Positions 52,454 to 61,289 of a stretch of DNA of 64,000 bases are shown one piece after another (the stretch's first letter is position 1; each line of letters starts with the position of its first letter). The notes under the pieces are model-generated. The model was not told where the DNA came from and ran no database searches. It saw nothing but the letters and a program-made list of their open reading frames with translations. The stretch lies in the NCBI GenBank assembly GCA_017509605.1, contig JAFWPH010000067.1, positions 1 to 64,000 on the forward strand. Reading direction: 5' to 3'. The stretch comes from Bacteroidaceae bacterium. Its GTDB lineage: Bacteria; Bacteroidota; Bacteroidia; Bacteroidales; Bacteroidaceae. A program made the position numbers and the translations under genes.

Positions 52454-55354
52454 TTACTTGATCACCACCTTTTTGCCGTTGTGGATATAAATGCCCTTGG
52501 CGGTGGGTTTGCTGTTCAGACGGCGGCCGTCGAGCATGTACCAGCCTGACGACAGGTCGATGTCAGACTTCTGGATTGTGCGGATATCGGTACTGCCACC
52601 AAAATTCAGCTGGAAGGCGTTGGCGCCATTCTCAGATATGAAATTGTTGGTCACAAGGTCACCCTCCAACTCAAACCAAGCACGGAATGCGTTGAGCGTT
52701 GTCTCAGAGCTGGGATAGTAGAGCGCGTTGTTGCTGCCAAGGTAGAGGACCTTCGTGTCGCTGGCATCGAAGGTCACAGGGTCATAGGTACCCTTGAAAC
52801 TCACAACACCGTCGATGGTGATGGCTTTTTCCTCGGGAGAGACATTGCTGAAAGTCACGTTCTTGAACACAGGATCTGTCTTGTCCTCATCTTGTGCCCA
52901 TTTCACGATATAGGGCTTGCCGGCCTTGATGGAGGTCAGACTACTCTCTGAGAAGTTGAGATACAGTGTGTGGCCGTCCCATGAAGCGTCCTCAAGGGTC
53001 TTTACAGTAGCACCCTCAAGCGGAGTGTCGGTGAAGTCGTCCAAGTCGAATGGCAAGCAAAGCGTGTTCCATTTGTCGTCCTTGTAGAAGGTGCGGTTGC
53101 TGAAGGTCACTTTGGCTGGCAGACCCTGGTGGAACTCGTCGCTCAAACTCTCGTTGATGATTTCACTGTTGGTGTCGTTCTCGTCGGGGAGGATGACGTT
53201 GTTGAGGATGTAGTTGATGCCTGCCAGCGCGTCGATCTTGCCGTTACCGAAGTGAGAGGCGTTGGAGCCGGTCGTGGTGAAGTCGTCGTTGATGGCCGTC
53301 ATCTTCATCACATGTTTCACGTCGTTGACGGTCATGTTCTTGCCCACTTCCTTGGCAGCTTGCAGCCAAAGGGCTACGATTCCAGCGGCTGCGGGGGTAG
53401 CCATCGACGTGCCTTCCATCATAGCATATGGATAATTCTTGTTGTTCACCACCAGGTCATAATTGTAGTTGTCTCCGTAATAACTGTAGGCGTCCACTTT
53501 TGTGGTGTGGTTGTGGTTCACTGCAGCGGCAAGTCGGGCCCCAGGAGCGGTGATCCAAGGATACTGTAGCCCTGTGGGGCTGGCATCGGCTGTGGCATAG
53601 CTCGAGAAGGGGGCGATGTCGCCTACGGTATATGATGGCATATACCATGATTCTCCGCTGAAATCAGTCCAATCACGTTTCGACACGTAGGCACCCACGG
53701 AGATGGCGTTTGGTATGGTGGCCTCGTCGCTGACGCTCATGTCGTCGTCACCGTTCGTCCAAATGTGACCGTTGGTCGTCAGGTAGTTGGTGAAATAATT
53801 ATAATATCCAGCAGCCCACACGTCCATGTCCACACTTCCGCTTGTAGGATAAAACTCTACGGCCAGCGTGTATTTGCTATTGTGGTAAGTTGAGCCGTAC
53901 TCGGTGGTTGTGGTGGTGGAGCTTCTTGATGTCAATTGGCTTGCATAGATGAGAATCTGGGTTTTGTTGGCGGAAGGAATATAGTCTTTATAAACAGTCA
54001 GTGTCCCAGAATAATAATTGCTCAGTCCGCTTACACTTACAACATCGGTTGAAGGAGTGACTTCTTTAGATGTCATTACATTTCCGTTAGTGTCGAGTAC
54101 ATATATTTTGCATCTCATGTTGTTGTTCAGGGTACGACACCAAGCGTTGGCTATCACACCTGAATATAGATAGCCTGGATCACCGTCGTCTGATGGGCAA
54201 CGGAGGATGGTTCCCAACGGATTGTTCATGGTGGCTGTTCCACCTATATGGAAGCCGCCACCTTCACCGTCCATTGGTCTGTCAGCTTCGTTCGATGAGG
54301 CGAAGAGTACGATATGATTGGGGTGGCCGTCGCCAAAAAGTGTGTTATACACGTTGGCCACATCGCCTGTACCGTCGTGAGGCCCCCAATGTGAACCCCA
54401 ACTGTTGCTCACCACCACGGGAAGGGTGTTGGCGTCGGCATAATCAACAATCTTCTTGACTGCGTTGGAAAGATAGGTGTCATTCAGTTCGTAGATGCCT
54501 GCCAAATAGAGGTCTGCTCCTGGAGCCATACCGCCATAGGTAGCATTGGCATGGTCATCGGTCACAGTGACATTGGTGCCGTCGACAATAACACTCGAGC
54601 CACCGGCCGTGGAAGCGGTATGGGTGCCGTGGTCTTCTGCTTTATTGTCGGTTGTCGCTCTCCTCAAATTATTGGATGAATATTCAGTAGCGTTTGAGCC
54701 GTTATAAACGTAGGCGTGCTTCATGCGGTAGTTGCCGTTTTGGTCCTTGAAAGCGATGTGCTGGAAGTCGATACCAGTGTCTATCACCCCGAGCACCACG
54801 CCGGTTCCGTCATAGGCTGTCGTGAGACCTGCCGCTTGAGCATCGGAGGAGAGTGTCAAAGCGTCGTCAACGTTGGTGGCTTGACGGGCATCCCTTGTGA
54901 AGATGCGCTTGAGGGGAGAAACGTTGATGCGCTTCACGTTGCTGATACCAGCCACCTTCTCGATTACGTCGACGGGGATGAGGGACGTGAACAGGCCATT
55001 GTCGAACTCTTCCTGAAGGATGACGCCCTGTGCCTCTACCTCGCTTTTGTCTGTAGGTTCGTTCAGGCTGAGGTAGGCTGCGATGTAGGCCTTGCCGTCG
55101 ATGGTGTCGGGCGAGGCATAGAGCCTTGGACTCTGATAAACCTTTGGTCGCGAGCCTGACTCGGGGACATTGTCTGGCCTTTTGGACTGGGTGTTGCGTT
55201 CCACCTTAATTTCTCCGTTAAGTTCCTTAAGGAACATCTGTGTGGTGATCGACAGTTTGTTGTCAATCTCGTCGGTTTCATCCGTGGACTGAGCCCACAT
55301 TGTTGGCGCCATGCCAAGCAGCATGGCGAGCATGAAAAACGTTTTCTTTTTCAT
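52454..55354 (-). CDS. Subtilisin-like serine protease (S8) with T9SS sorting tail
   Basis: A 966-residue secreted protease. A signal peptide (to about residue 21, MWAQ) is followed by an inhibitor-like prodomain (about 30-160). The catalytic triad is Asp192 (GVIDTGIDF), His242 (EDHGTHTAS) and Ser650 (EGTSMATPAAAG). A large insertion of about 200 residues between His and Ser (about 370-540) carries beta strands. After the protease a domain shared with other Prevotella surface proteins (FYKDDKWNTLCLPFDLDDF) leads to the T9SS tail (WYMLDGRRL..KPTAKGIYIHNG). Export through T9SS to the cell surface is expected; substrate unknown. Confidence 0.92.
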   Translation of the reverse strand: MKKKTFFMLAMLLGMAPTMWAQSTDETDEIDNKLSITTQMFLKELNGEIKVERNTQSKRPDNVPESGSRPKVYQSPRLYASPDTIDGKAYIAAYLSLNEPTDKSEVEAQGVILQEEFDNGLFTSLIPVDVIEKVAGISNVKRINVSPLKRIFTRDARQATNVDDALTLSSDAQAAGLTTAYDGTGVVLGVIDTGIDFQHIAFKDQNGNYRMKHAYVYNGSNATEYSSNNLRRATTDNKAEDHGTHTASTAGGSSVIVDGTNVTVTDDHANATYGGMAPGADLYLAGIYELNDTYLSNAVKKIVDYADANTLPVVVSNSWGSHWGPHDGTGDVANVYNTLFGDGHPNHIVLFASSNEADRPMDGEGGGFHIGGTATMNNPLGTILRCPSDDGDPGYLYSGVIANAWCRTLNNNMRCKIYVLDTNGNVMTSKEVTPSTDVVSVSGLSNYYSGTLTVYKDYIPSANKTQILIYASQLTSRSSTTTTTEYGSTYHNSKYTLAVEFYPTSGSVDMDVWAAGYYNYFTNYLTTNGHIWTNGDDDMSVSDEATIPNAISVGAYVSKRDWTDFSGESWYMPSYTVGDIAPFSSYATADASPTGLQYPWITAPGARLAAAVNHNHTTKVDAYSYYGDNYNYDLVVNNKNYPYAMMEGTSMATPAAAGIVALWLQAAKEVGKNMTVNDVKHVMKMTAINDDFTTTGSNASHFGNGKIDALAGINYILNNVILPDENDTNSEIINESLSDEFHQGLPAKVTFSNRTFYKDDKWNTLCLPFDLDDFTDTPLEGATVKTLEDASWDGHTLYLNFSESSLTSIKAGKPYIVKWAQDEDKTDPVFKNVTFSNVSPEEKAITIDGVVSFKGTYDPVTFDASDTKVLYLGSNNALYYPSSETTLNAFRAWFELEGDLVTNNFISENGANAFQLNFGGSTDIRTIQKSDIDLSSGWYMLDGRRLNSKPTAKGIYIHNGKKVVIK

Positions 55355-55418
55355 TGATTAGTATGATGTTGTTTTATTTTGTGCTTGGACAAAAATTGCC
55401 TCATCTTTTTACCGGCTG

Positions 55419-55426
55419 CAAATTTA
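55419..55426 (-). promoter_or_regulatory. -7 element of the subtilase gene
   Basis: TAAATTTG on the minus strand, 65 bp upstream of the start codon; no -33 match at the usual spacing. Confidence 0.45.
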
Positions 55427-55466
55427 CAACTTTTTTGCCAATTAGTGTTTATTCCTTATTAGTAAT

Positions 55467-55552
55467 ATTTGTGCTTTTCTTTACCTTATTGCTTGTCATT
55501 TGTGCTTTTCTTAATCTTATTGCTTGTAATTTGTACTTTTCTTTATCTTTTT
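55467..55552. repeat. 31-bp tandem repeat (about 2.8 units) in a divergent promoter region
   Basis: Units 55467-55497 and 55498-55528 are 31 bp long and differ at a few positions, and a third, partial unit runs 55529-55552. Each begins ATTTGTGCTTTTCTT or close to it. They lie between the subtilase and symporter promoters. A T-rich one-strand bias is strong. Confidence 0.9.
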
Positions 55553-55576
55553 CACTCCAAATTGTTCTTATTTTCG

Positions 55577-55584
55577 TAATTTTG
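55577..55584 (+). promoter_or_regulatory. -7 element of the symporter gene
   Basis: TAATTTTG, 51 bp upstream of the start codon, directly after the 31-bp repeats. Confidence 0.55.
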
Positions 55585-55635
55585 CATTTCGAATGTGAAG
55601 CGTGACTAAACACAAACACAAAATAAAAAATCATT

Positions 55636-57162
55636 ATGTTTATCAAAATTCTTCTCACAATCATCTTCTTGGCCGTTATGGTCTTCGTGGGCGTCTATTC
55701 CCGCAAGCAGGCCAGAAGTGTTGATGGATTCGTTCTTGGTGGACGTGCCGTAGGACCTTGGCTCACTGCTTTTGCCTTTGGCACATCCTACTTCTCGGCT
55801 GTCGTCTTCGTCGGCTATGCAGGACAGTTCGGATGGAAATATGGACTGTCGTCTGCCTGGATTGGCATCGGAAACGCAGTCATCGGCTCGTTGCTCGCCT
55901 GGCTCGTCCTCGGCAAGCGCACCAAACTCATGACACAGCACATCGAGAGCCGCACGATGCCCGATTTCTTCGGCACACGTTTCAAGAGCCAGCAACTCAG
56001 GGTGGTGGCTTCCGTCATCGCTTTCGTCTTCCTCATCCCTTACACCGCTGGTGTTTACAAGGGCATCTCTACACTCTTCGAGATGGGATTCGGAATACCC
56101 TATGAGTATTGTGTGGTCATCATGGCAATACTCACCGCTGCATACGTCATTCTTGGAGGTTACAAGGCCACGGCCATGAACGACTTCATTCAGGGCATCA
56201 TCATGCTCTTCGGTATCATCGTCGTCATCGCGGCTGTGCTCAATGCGCAGGGAGGACTCACCGCTGCTGTCAACAAGATGGCGGCCATACCCACAGATGG
56301 AGCAGACGCAACCCAGACCGGTGCATACGCTTCGCTCTTCGGACCCGACCCATGGAATCTCCTCGGTGTGGTCATCCTCACATCGCTCGGCACATGGGGC
56401 CTGCCCCAGATGGTTGGCAAGTTCTACAGCATCACCGATGAGCAGGCCATCAAACGCGGCACCATCATCTCCACCATCTTCGCCTTCATTGTGGCTGGCG
56501 GCTGCTACTTCCTCGGTGGATTCGGACGACTCTACGGGATGCCCCCCACACTGCCTAACGGTAAACTCGCCTTTGACAGCATCGTGCCGTCCATGCTCGT
56601 CACACTGCCCGATATCATCATCGCGCTCGTAGTGCTTCTCGTGCTGTCGGCTTCCATGTCCACATTGGCATCGTTGGTGCTCACTTCCTCTTCAACCATG
56701 ACACTCGACCTCATCTACCGCGACAAGAAATCCTTGCCGGGCGAAGTGGCTGAGGGAAGCATCGACGACGAGGTGGCCGAGCGCATCGAACGCCGTAAGG
56801 TGGTCGTCATGCGTGTGCTCATCGTCTTCTTTATTGCGCTATCGCTCATGATCGCTCTCAACCCGCCCACATTCATCGCTCAGCTCATGGGTATCTCATG
56901 GGGTGCGCTGGCAGGTGCTTTCCTCGCGCCTTTCATGCTCGGACTCTACTGGAAGGGCGTGACCAAGGCCGCTGTCTGGGCTTGTTTCATCTGGGGAGTG
57001 GGTATCACAGTGGTCAACATGTTGGCTGGCAACCCCATCAACCCCATCAACTGCGGTGCTATTGCCATGGTCGGAGGTTTCCCCATCGTCTGGATTGTGA
57101 GTCTCCTCTCTCCTAAGATGCCAAGCGACTACATCGAGAGTATCTTCAAGTGCTATAAGTAG
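55636..57162 (+). CDS. Sodium:solute symporter (SSS/SLC5 family)
   Basis: A 508-residue membrane protein with about thirteen helices. It opens with the SSS motif VGVYSRKQARSVDGFVLGGR, then GTSYFSAVVFVGYAGQFGWKYG, and has the family signature GGYKATAMNDFIQG (near residue 175) plus SASMSTLASLVLTSSS (near 340), which includes conserved Na+-binding Ser/Thr. The substrate cannot be named; proline, pantothenate and other organic solutes are all carried by close families. The Na+ gradient could be supplied by the NQR complex encoded at 9259-15165. Confidence 0.92.
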   Translation: MFIKILLTIIFLAVMVFVGVYSRKQARSVDGFVLGGRAVGPWLTAFAFGTSYFSAVVFVGYAGQFGWKYGLSSAWIGIGNAVIGSLLAWLVLGKRTKLMTQHIESRTMPDFFGTRFKSQQLRVVASVIAFVFLIPYTAGVYKGISTLFEMGFGIPYEYCVVIMAILTAAYVILGGYKATAMNDFIQGIIMLFGIIVVIAAVLNAQGGLTAAVNKMAAIPTDGADATQTGAYASLFGPDPWNLLGVVILTSLGTWGLPQMVGKFYSITDEQAIKRGTIISTIFAFIVAGGCYFLGGFGRLYGMPPTLPNGKLAFDSIVPSMLVTLPDIIIALVVLLVLSASMSTLASLVLTSSSTMTLDLIYRDKKSLPGEVAEGSIDDEVAERIERRKVVVMRVLIVFFIALSLMIALNPPTFIAQLMGISWGALAGAFLAPFMLGLYWKGVTKAAVWACFIWGVGITVVNMLAGNPINPINCGAIAMVGGFPIVWIVSLLSPKMPSDYIESIFKCYK

Positions 57163-57214
57163 CCCTTCATCAATATCCTGTAAGGATTAGACCATTTATA
57201 GAAGATCCCAATTG

Positions 57215-57266
57215 AAGCCCCACATGGAGAACTGCTGTTTGGTAGTTCCGACATGTGGGGTTTTTA
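57215..57266 (+). terminator. Intrinsic terminator of the symporter gene
   Basis: Arms CCCCACATG and CATGTGGGG with a 25-base loop, followed by TTTTT, about 55 bp after the stop. Confidence 0.88.
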
Positions 57267-57355
57267 TTATGTTGCTAAGAGCTCTGCCGAGGCAGTTCGC
57301 CAACCATCGCAATGGTGCATAAAATCAGTTTATCTCGATTTTTTCCTCATAAATC

Positions 57356-57385
57356 TTTGCTTTTCGCATTTTTTATATAATTTTG
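57356..57385 (+). promoter_or_regulatory. Promoter of mazG
   Basis: TTTG (57356-57359), an 18-bp spacer and TAATTTTG (57378-57385). The transcript start would be about 25 bp before the mazG ATG. Confidence 0.7.
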
Positions 57386-57414
57386 CAGTTTGAGAGATTT
57401 ATAACAAGTCGATA

Positions 57415-58206
57415 ATGCATACAAGAGAAGAGAACCTGGAGGCCTTCGGGAGGTTGCTGGACATCCTTGACACCTTGCGTGTGAAATGTCCGTGGGACGC
57501 CAAGCAAACCAACGAGAGCCTCAGGCCCAACACCATAGAGGAAACCTACGAGCTCTGTGACGCGCTGATGAACGACGACCCACTCAACATCTGCAAGGAA
57601 CTGGGTGATGTCATCATGCACGTCTGCTTCTACGCCATGATCGGACGAGAGAAAGGACAGTTCGACATCGCCGATGTGCTCAACAAGGAATGCGACAAAC
57701 TCGTCTTCCGCCATCCACATGTCTATGGAGACACTGTGGCAGAGGATGTGGGCAAGGTGCTGCAGAACTGGGAACAACTCAAGCTCAAGGAGCGAGGAGG
57801 CAACAAGACCGTGCTTGCCGGAGTGCCGCAGAGCCTTCCGACCCTCATCAAGGCTTACCGCATACAGGACAAGGCACGCAACGTCGGCTTCGACTGGGAC
57901 GAGCGGGAGCAGGTTTGGGACAAGGTGAAGGAGGAGATAGGCGAGTTCCAGGCCGAGGTCGCCAACATGGACAAGGAAAGGGCCACCAACGAGTTCGGAG
58001 ACGTGATGTTCAGCCTCATCAATGCAGCCCGCTTATACCATATCAACCCCGACAACGCTCTGGAGCGCACCAACCAGAAGTTCATCAGACGCTTCAACTA
58101 CGTGGAGCGGAAAGCCATGGAGCATGGACGACAGCTCAAGGACATGACCCTCGCCGAAATGGACGCCCTCTGGAACGAGGCCAAGGCTTTCGACAAGGCA
58201 GAGTAG
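57415..58206 (+). CDS. mazG: MazG nucleoside triphosphate pyrophosphohydrolase
   Basis: A 263-residue protein with two MazG domains in tandem, as in the full-length bacterial enzyme. The first holds CPWDAKQTNESLRPNTIEETYEL and KELGDVIMH (Mg2+-binding Glu/Asp), the second KEEIGEFQAEV and NEFGDVMFSLIN. It hydrolyses NTPs to NMP and pyrophosphate and is credited with clearing damaged nucleotides and lowering ppGpp. It has its own promoter and is followed after 88 bp by a small acidic protein gene. Confidence 0.96.
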   Translation: MHTREENLEAFGRLLDILDTLRVKCPWDAKQTNESLRPNTIEETYELCDALMNDDPLNICKELGDVIMHVCFYAMIGREKGQFDIADVLNKECDKLVFRHPHVYGDTVAEDVGKVLQNWEQLKLKERGGNKTVLAGVPQSLPTLIKAYRIQDKARNVGFDWDEREQVWDKVKEEIGEFQAEVANMDKERATNEFGDVMFSLINAARLYHINPDNALERTNQKFIRRFNYVERKAMEHGRQLKDMTLAEMDALWNEAKAFDKAE

Positions 58207-58294
58207 GGGGCATTGCACACGTCCTCCATTGCAGGGAGTCATTGAGCCGGCCCTTTGAAGGCCGGTGTAAGCATCGAACTAAAGACCAATAGAT

Positions 58295-58741
58295 ATGAAA
58301 CTAAGTTTACAATCCACACTTGCCATTAGGTCGGCTCTCAAAGAGGCGACCGCGCGTTTCGCTGTCGAAGACCTCACGTCTAAGTTCACTGACTTCCACG
58401 TGCAGGCCAAGTCCGACAACGGGGAATTGACCATCTACGATGATGATGAGAACGAGCTTTCCAAGTGCATTGTGCAGGAATGGGCCGATGCGGCGGAGAA
58501 CGAGATGCGGAGAAGTGTGGAGATCAGCGTGAAGACCGAACTCGCTGAAATCAACAAGGACGGATACCTTGAAAACCTAAACATCATCAAGCCTTATTCG
58601 TTCGTCCTCGTTGACGACAATATGGAGACCATAGCCGAACTGCTTCTTGTCGATGACGAGAAACTCATCGTCAGCGACGAGCTCATGAAGGGACTCGACG
58701 AGGAACTCAACGACTTCTTCAAAAAACTCATGGAGGAATAA
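58295..58741 (+). CDS. Small acidic protein of unknown function
   Basis: A 148-residue protein without signal peptide or membrane segment. It starts MKLSLQSTLAIRSAL, has a strand-rich middle (FHVQAKSDNGELTIYDDDEN) and a helical acidic end (DELMKGLDEELNDFFKKLME). Asp and Glu make up about a quarter of the residues. I do not recognise a family. It follows mazG on the same strand and ends near a hairpin. The reading frame has normal codon use for the window and no competitor frame, so it is probably a real gene. Confidence 0.65.
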   Translation: MKLSLQSTLAIRSALKEATARFAVEDLTSKFTDFHVQAKSDNGELTIYDDDENELSKCIVQEWADAAENEMRRSVEISVKTELAEINKDGYLENLNIIKPYSFVLVDDNMETIAELLLVDDEKLIVSDELMKGLDEELNDFFKKLMEE

Positions 58742-58801
58742 TCGCCTTTTTTATAGAAGCGTTCCGCTTTCTCCCGAGGAAGCGTTCCGCGTTTCCAAAT
58801 C

Positions 58802-58847
58802 AAAAACATCCCCGCCACTCGTTTGAGCAGCGGGGATGATTATTTTT
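58802..58847. terminator. Bidirectional terminator
   Basis: Arms CATCCCCGC (58807-58815) and GCGGGGATG (58830-58838) with T-rich tracts on both sides (ATTATTTTT on plus, TTTTTG on minus), between two convergent genes. Confidence 0.88.
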
Positions 58848-58890
58848 GAAACCGATTCTTTACCCGGATTGCGTCAAATGGGGGCGTTGG

Positions 58891-59994
58891 TCACTTCACA
58901 ACAGTTTTCACGCCATCGATGATATACACACCACGAGTGACTTTCTCAACCTTTCGGCCTTGAAGGTCGTAAACATCTTGGTCACCCTCGGCCTGAAGGC
59001 TGTGAATGAAAGTCGAACCGTCGGGGAATGCAAGGTTGAAACTGTTCACATTGGAGTTGTCGCGAGTCATGTAGGCTTTGTTTGCGCCTAAGGTGGTGCC
59101 GGTATATTTGTGGAAACCTAATAAAGAACTGTTTTTGCCACGGCCAAGCGTGTAGATGGTGCCGCCAAGTGAGGATACCGATGTCTCCTCCAGCACACCC
59201 TTGAGCAGGTTGTCGGTGATGGTGGCAATGGTTCCTGTGGACTCAGTGAAAGTATGGGTCGTTCCTGGATTGGCCATCACGATTACTGGTGTGTTGGCAG
59301 GTATTTTGTTCTCAATTTCATACATGGTCAGGGTGTTGCCCTCAACGCCGCTGACATAATACACGCCAAGAACATCATTGGGAATATCAACGGGGAAGTC
59401 CAGGTACATGGTGGCCATCTCCGAGAATGAGGCCATTGTCAAATTGAAGCTCTTTGGCGCGGCCGAATAGACGATGTTGAAGGTGAAATCTGGAAGACTG
59501 TATTCTTTGGGATCATGAGTGTCGCCTACAAGTTCGTCACTGGTCATTGTAACGTTCTTCACCAGTACTTCGTATGTACCACTGGTGACGGTCGCGTCCG
59601 CCTCAATGTTAGCTTTGATGTACCAATAGTCGTTCTCATCCATTGGTGTGTAAATCAAGTCATCATTGAGACCAGGAGAAACAATGATGTTGAAGTAATT
59701 ACCATCTTCAAAATAAGTGTTGGCAATGGAGATGTTGTCTTGTCTGTTGGTGTTGGCTGTCCATATAAACTTTCCCCTGTTGTTTTTTGTCACACTGAAT
59801 CCTTCTGGTAACACAATCGTGAATTTTGATATGTGATAAAACTCATCTTTATCCACATCAAGATTGATGAACATGGTTGGTTTTTCACCTACACCCATGG
59901 AGATATCCTCTCCATACATGCGTAAAGTGTGCTGCGCATTCATCCCTATCATCGGCAGGGATGCAAGCAAAGTTAAGAGTAAAAATTTTCTCAT
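58891..59994 (-). CDS. Secreted protein with T9SS-type tail, function unknown
   Basis: A 367-residue protein. I start at MRKFLLLTLLASLP (59994), which gives a good signal peptide ending near MNAQ; the frame extends 10 codons further. Residues 25-175 look like a beta-sandwich of cohesin-like type (MFINLDVDKDEFYHISKFTIVLPEGF). Residues 180-330 resemble a domain found before the tail in many Bacteroidales surface proteins (PANTPVIVMAN, GANKAYM). The C-terminus VYDLQGRKVEK..RGVYIIDG is a T9SS sorting signal. It is likely surface-exposed or released; no enzymatic motif seen. Confidence 0.8.
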   Translation of the reverse strand: MRKFLLLTLLASLPMIGMNAQHTLRMYGEDISMGVGEKPTMFINLDVDKDEFYHISKFTIVLPEGFSVTKNNRGKFIWTANTNRQDNISIANTYFEDGNYFNIIVSPGLNDDLIYTPMDENDYWYIKANIEADATVTSGTYEVLVKNVTMTSDELVGDTHDPKEYSLPDFTFNIVYSAAPKSFNLTMASFSEMATMYLDFPVDIPNDVLGVYYVSGVEGNTLTMYEIENKIPANTPVIVMANPGTTHTFTESTGTIATITDNLLKGVLEETSVSSLGGTIYTLGRGKNSSLLGFHKYTGTTLGANKAYMTRDNSNVNSFNLAFPDGSTFIHSLQAEGDQDVYDLQGRKVEKVTRGVYIIDGVKTVVK

Positions 59995-60222
59995 TATGAT
60001 TTGTAGTGTTTTATTCTTTACCATAAGTTAGTGAATCTTTTCATCCAAGAAACGCAACGTGTAATCGCAACTGTTGGTCATTTCCTTGCAATGTTGGAGA
60101 TACACATGCAAAATTAGCAATTTTGGCTTATTCAATCGCATACCATAGTCGAATTTTTCATAAAAAGTGACTTTCCTTGTCGTTTTTTCGTGTGTTTCAC
60201 TTTTCCTTTAGGTTTTTTTTCG

Positions 60223-60230
60223 TACTTTTG
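60223..60230 (+). promoter_or_regulatory. -7 element upstream of corA
   Basis: TACTTTTG fits the consensus and predicts a leader of about 125 nt before corA. A small ORF lies in this leader. The remainder of the 59995-60362 gap holds AT-rich sequence only. Confidence 0.55.
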
Positions 60231-60259
60231 CAGAAACAAAACAACTATTTCAAACGATT

Positions 60260-60292
60260 ATGGACGACTATCACGCGGAAAACTTCAACTGA
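60260..60292 (+). CDS. Possible 10-codon leader peptide upstream of corA
   Basis: ATG GAC GAC TAT CAC GCG GAA AAC TTC AAC TGA encodes MDDYHAENFN and lies at the start of the predicted corA leader transcript, 70 bp before corA. It is acidic and short, with two Asp at the front. Leader peptides are known upstream of Mg2+-transport genes in enterobacteria; a role here is only a suggestion. A chance ORF of this size is quite possible. Confidence 0.3.
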   Translation: MDDYHAENFN

Positions 60293-60362
60293 TGCGATAG
60301 GGCCCCAAGATGCATACCTGAGGCTTTATCATTCTTTTGTTGTATCTTAAAGTTTATCAGTT

Positions 60363-61289
60363 ATGCGCAACTACTGGAATTTCAAAGGAGGCATCAGGCC
60401 TCAGAATGAATGGACACCTGGATGCTGGATGCAGGTGACTTGTCCCGATGACGATGATGTGGATTTCCTCGAGGACAAAATCAAGATTCCCGACTATTTC
60501 CTTTCTGATATCGCCGATGCCGACGAGCGTTCCCGTTACGATTACGACGAGGGATGGCTCATGATCATCATGCGTATCCCTTACTATAAAGGAGTGAAAT
60601 CGCAGTCGCCTTTCACCACCATCCCCTTGGGCATTATCCTCAAGAACGATGTCATCATCACCGTCTGCCATTACGAGACACAGATGATGCGCGATTTCAT
60701 CGACCACCAGAAGAAGCGGGGAGAGGGATTCACCGACGCCACCGACCTCATCTTCCGCACATTTCTCTCAGCGGCCGTATGGTACCTCAAGCACCTCAAG
60801 CAGGTGGGATTCATGATTGAGAAGGCCAAGTCCGACCTTGACCAGCAAATCGACAACAAGGACCTCATCGGACTGGCGCGCATCCAGGACTCGCTCACCT
60901 ATTTCGCCACTTCCATCCGTGGCAACGAGACACTGCTCTCCAAACTCAAGTTCCGACTGCCAGTCGATGAACTCGACGCGGAACTTATCGAGGACGTCAA
61001 TATCGAGATGAACCAGGCCAGGGAAACCACCAACATCTACACCAACATCCTCGACTCTACCATGGATACATACGCCAATGTCATCAACAACAACATGAAC
61101 ACCGTGATGCGTGTGCTCACGTCGCTCAACATCGTCATCATGCTCCCGACACTCATTTCGAGTTTCTTCGGCATGAACCTCATCAATGGCATGGAGTCAC
61201 GATGGTGGGGATTTCCTGCCACCGTCATCGTGTCAGTGATTCTCACTTTCCTCTCCTGGTACTATTTCCACCGCAAGCACTGGATATGA
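60363..61289 (+). CDS. corA: CorA-family Mg2+/divalent metal transporter
   Basis: A 308-residue protein. The cytoplasmic funnel domain (residues 1-245) with long helices is followed by two C-terminal membrane helices (about 254-274 and 284-303), and the selectivity motif Gly-Met-Asn lies at 270-272 (SSFFGMNLINGME). The C-terminus is basic (HRKHWI) as in CorA. It imports Mg2+ (also Co2+/Ni2+ in some members) as a pentamer. Its stop overlaps the start of the next gene (ATGA). Confidence 0.95.
   Translation: MRNYWNFKGGIRPQNEWTPGCWMQVTCPDDDDVDFLEDKIKIPDYFLSDIADADERSRYDYDEGWLMIIMRIPYYKGVKSQSPFTTIPLGIILKNDVIITVCHYETQMMRDFIDHQKKRGEGFTDATDLIFRTFLSAAVWYLKHLKQVGFMIEKAKSDLDQQIDNKDLIGLARIQDSLTYFATSIRGNETLLSKLKFRLPVDELDAELIEDVNIEMNQARETTNIYTNILDSTMDTYANVINNNMNTVMRVLTSLNIVIMLPTLISSFFGMNLINGMESRWWGFPATVIVSVILTFLSWYYFHRKHWI

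Noticed and set aside
55467-55552. Small CRISPR array of 31-bp repeats
   Set aside because: The 31-bp units abut one another without spacer sequence and are not palindromic.
57267-57355. tRNA or other RNA gene between symporter and mazG
   Set aside because: No cloverleaf arms or T-loop sequence; the stretch holds only a terminator and the mazG promoter.
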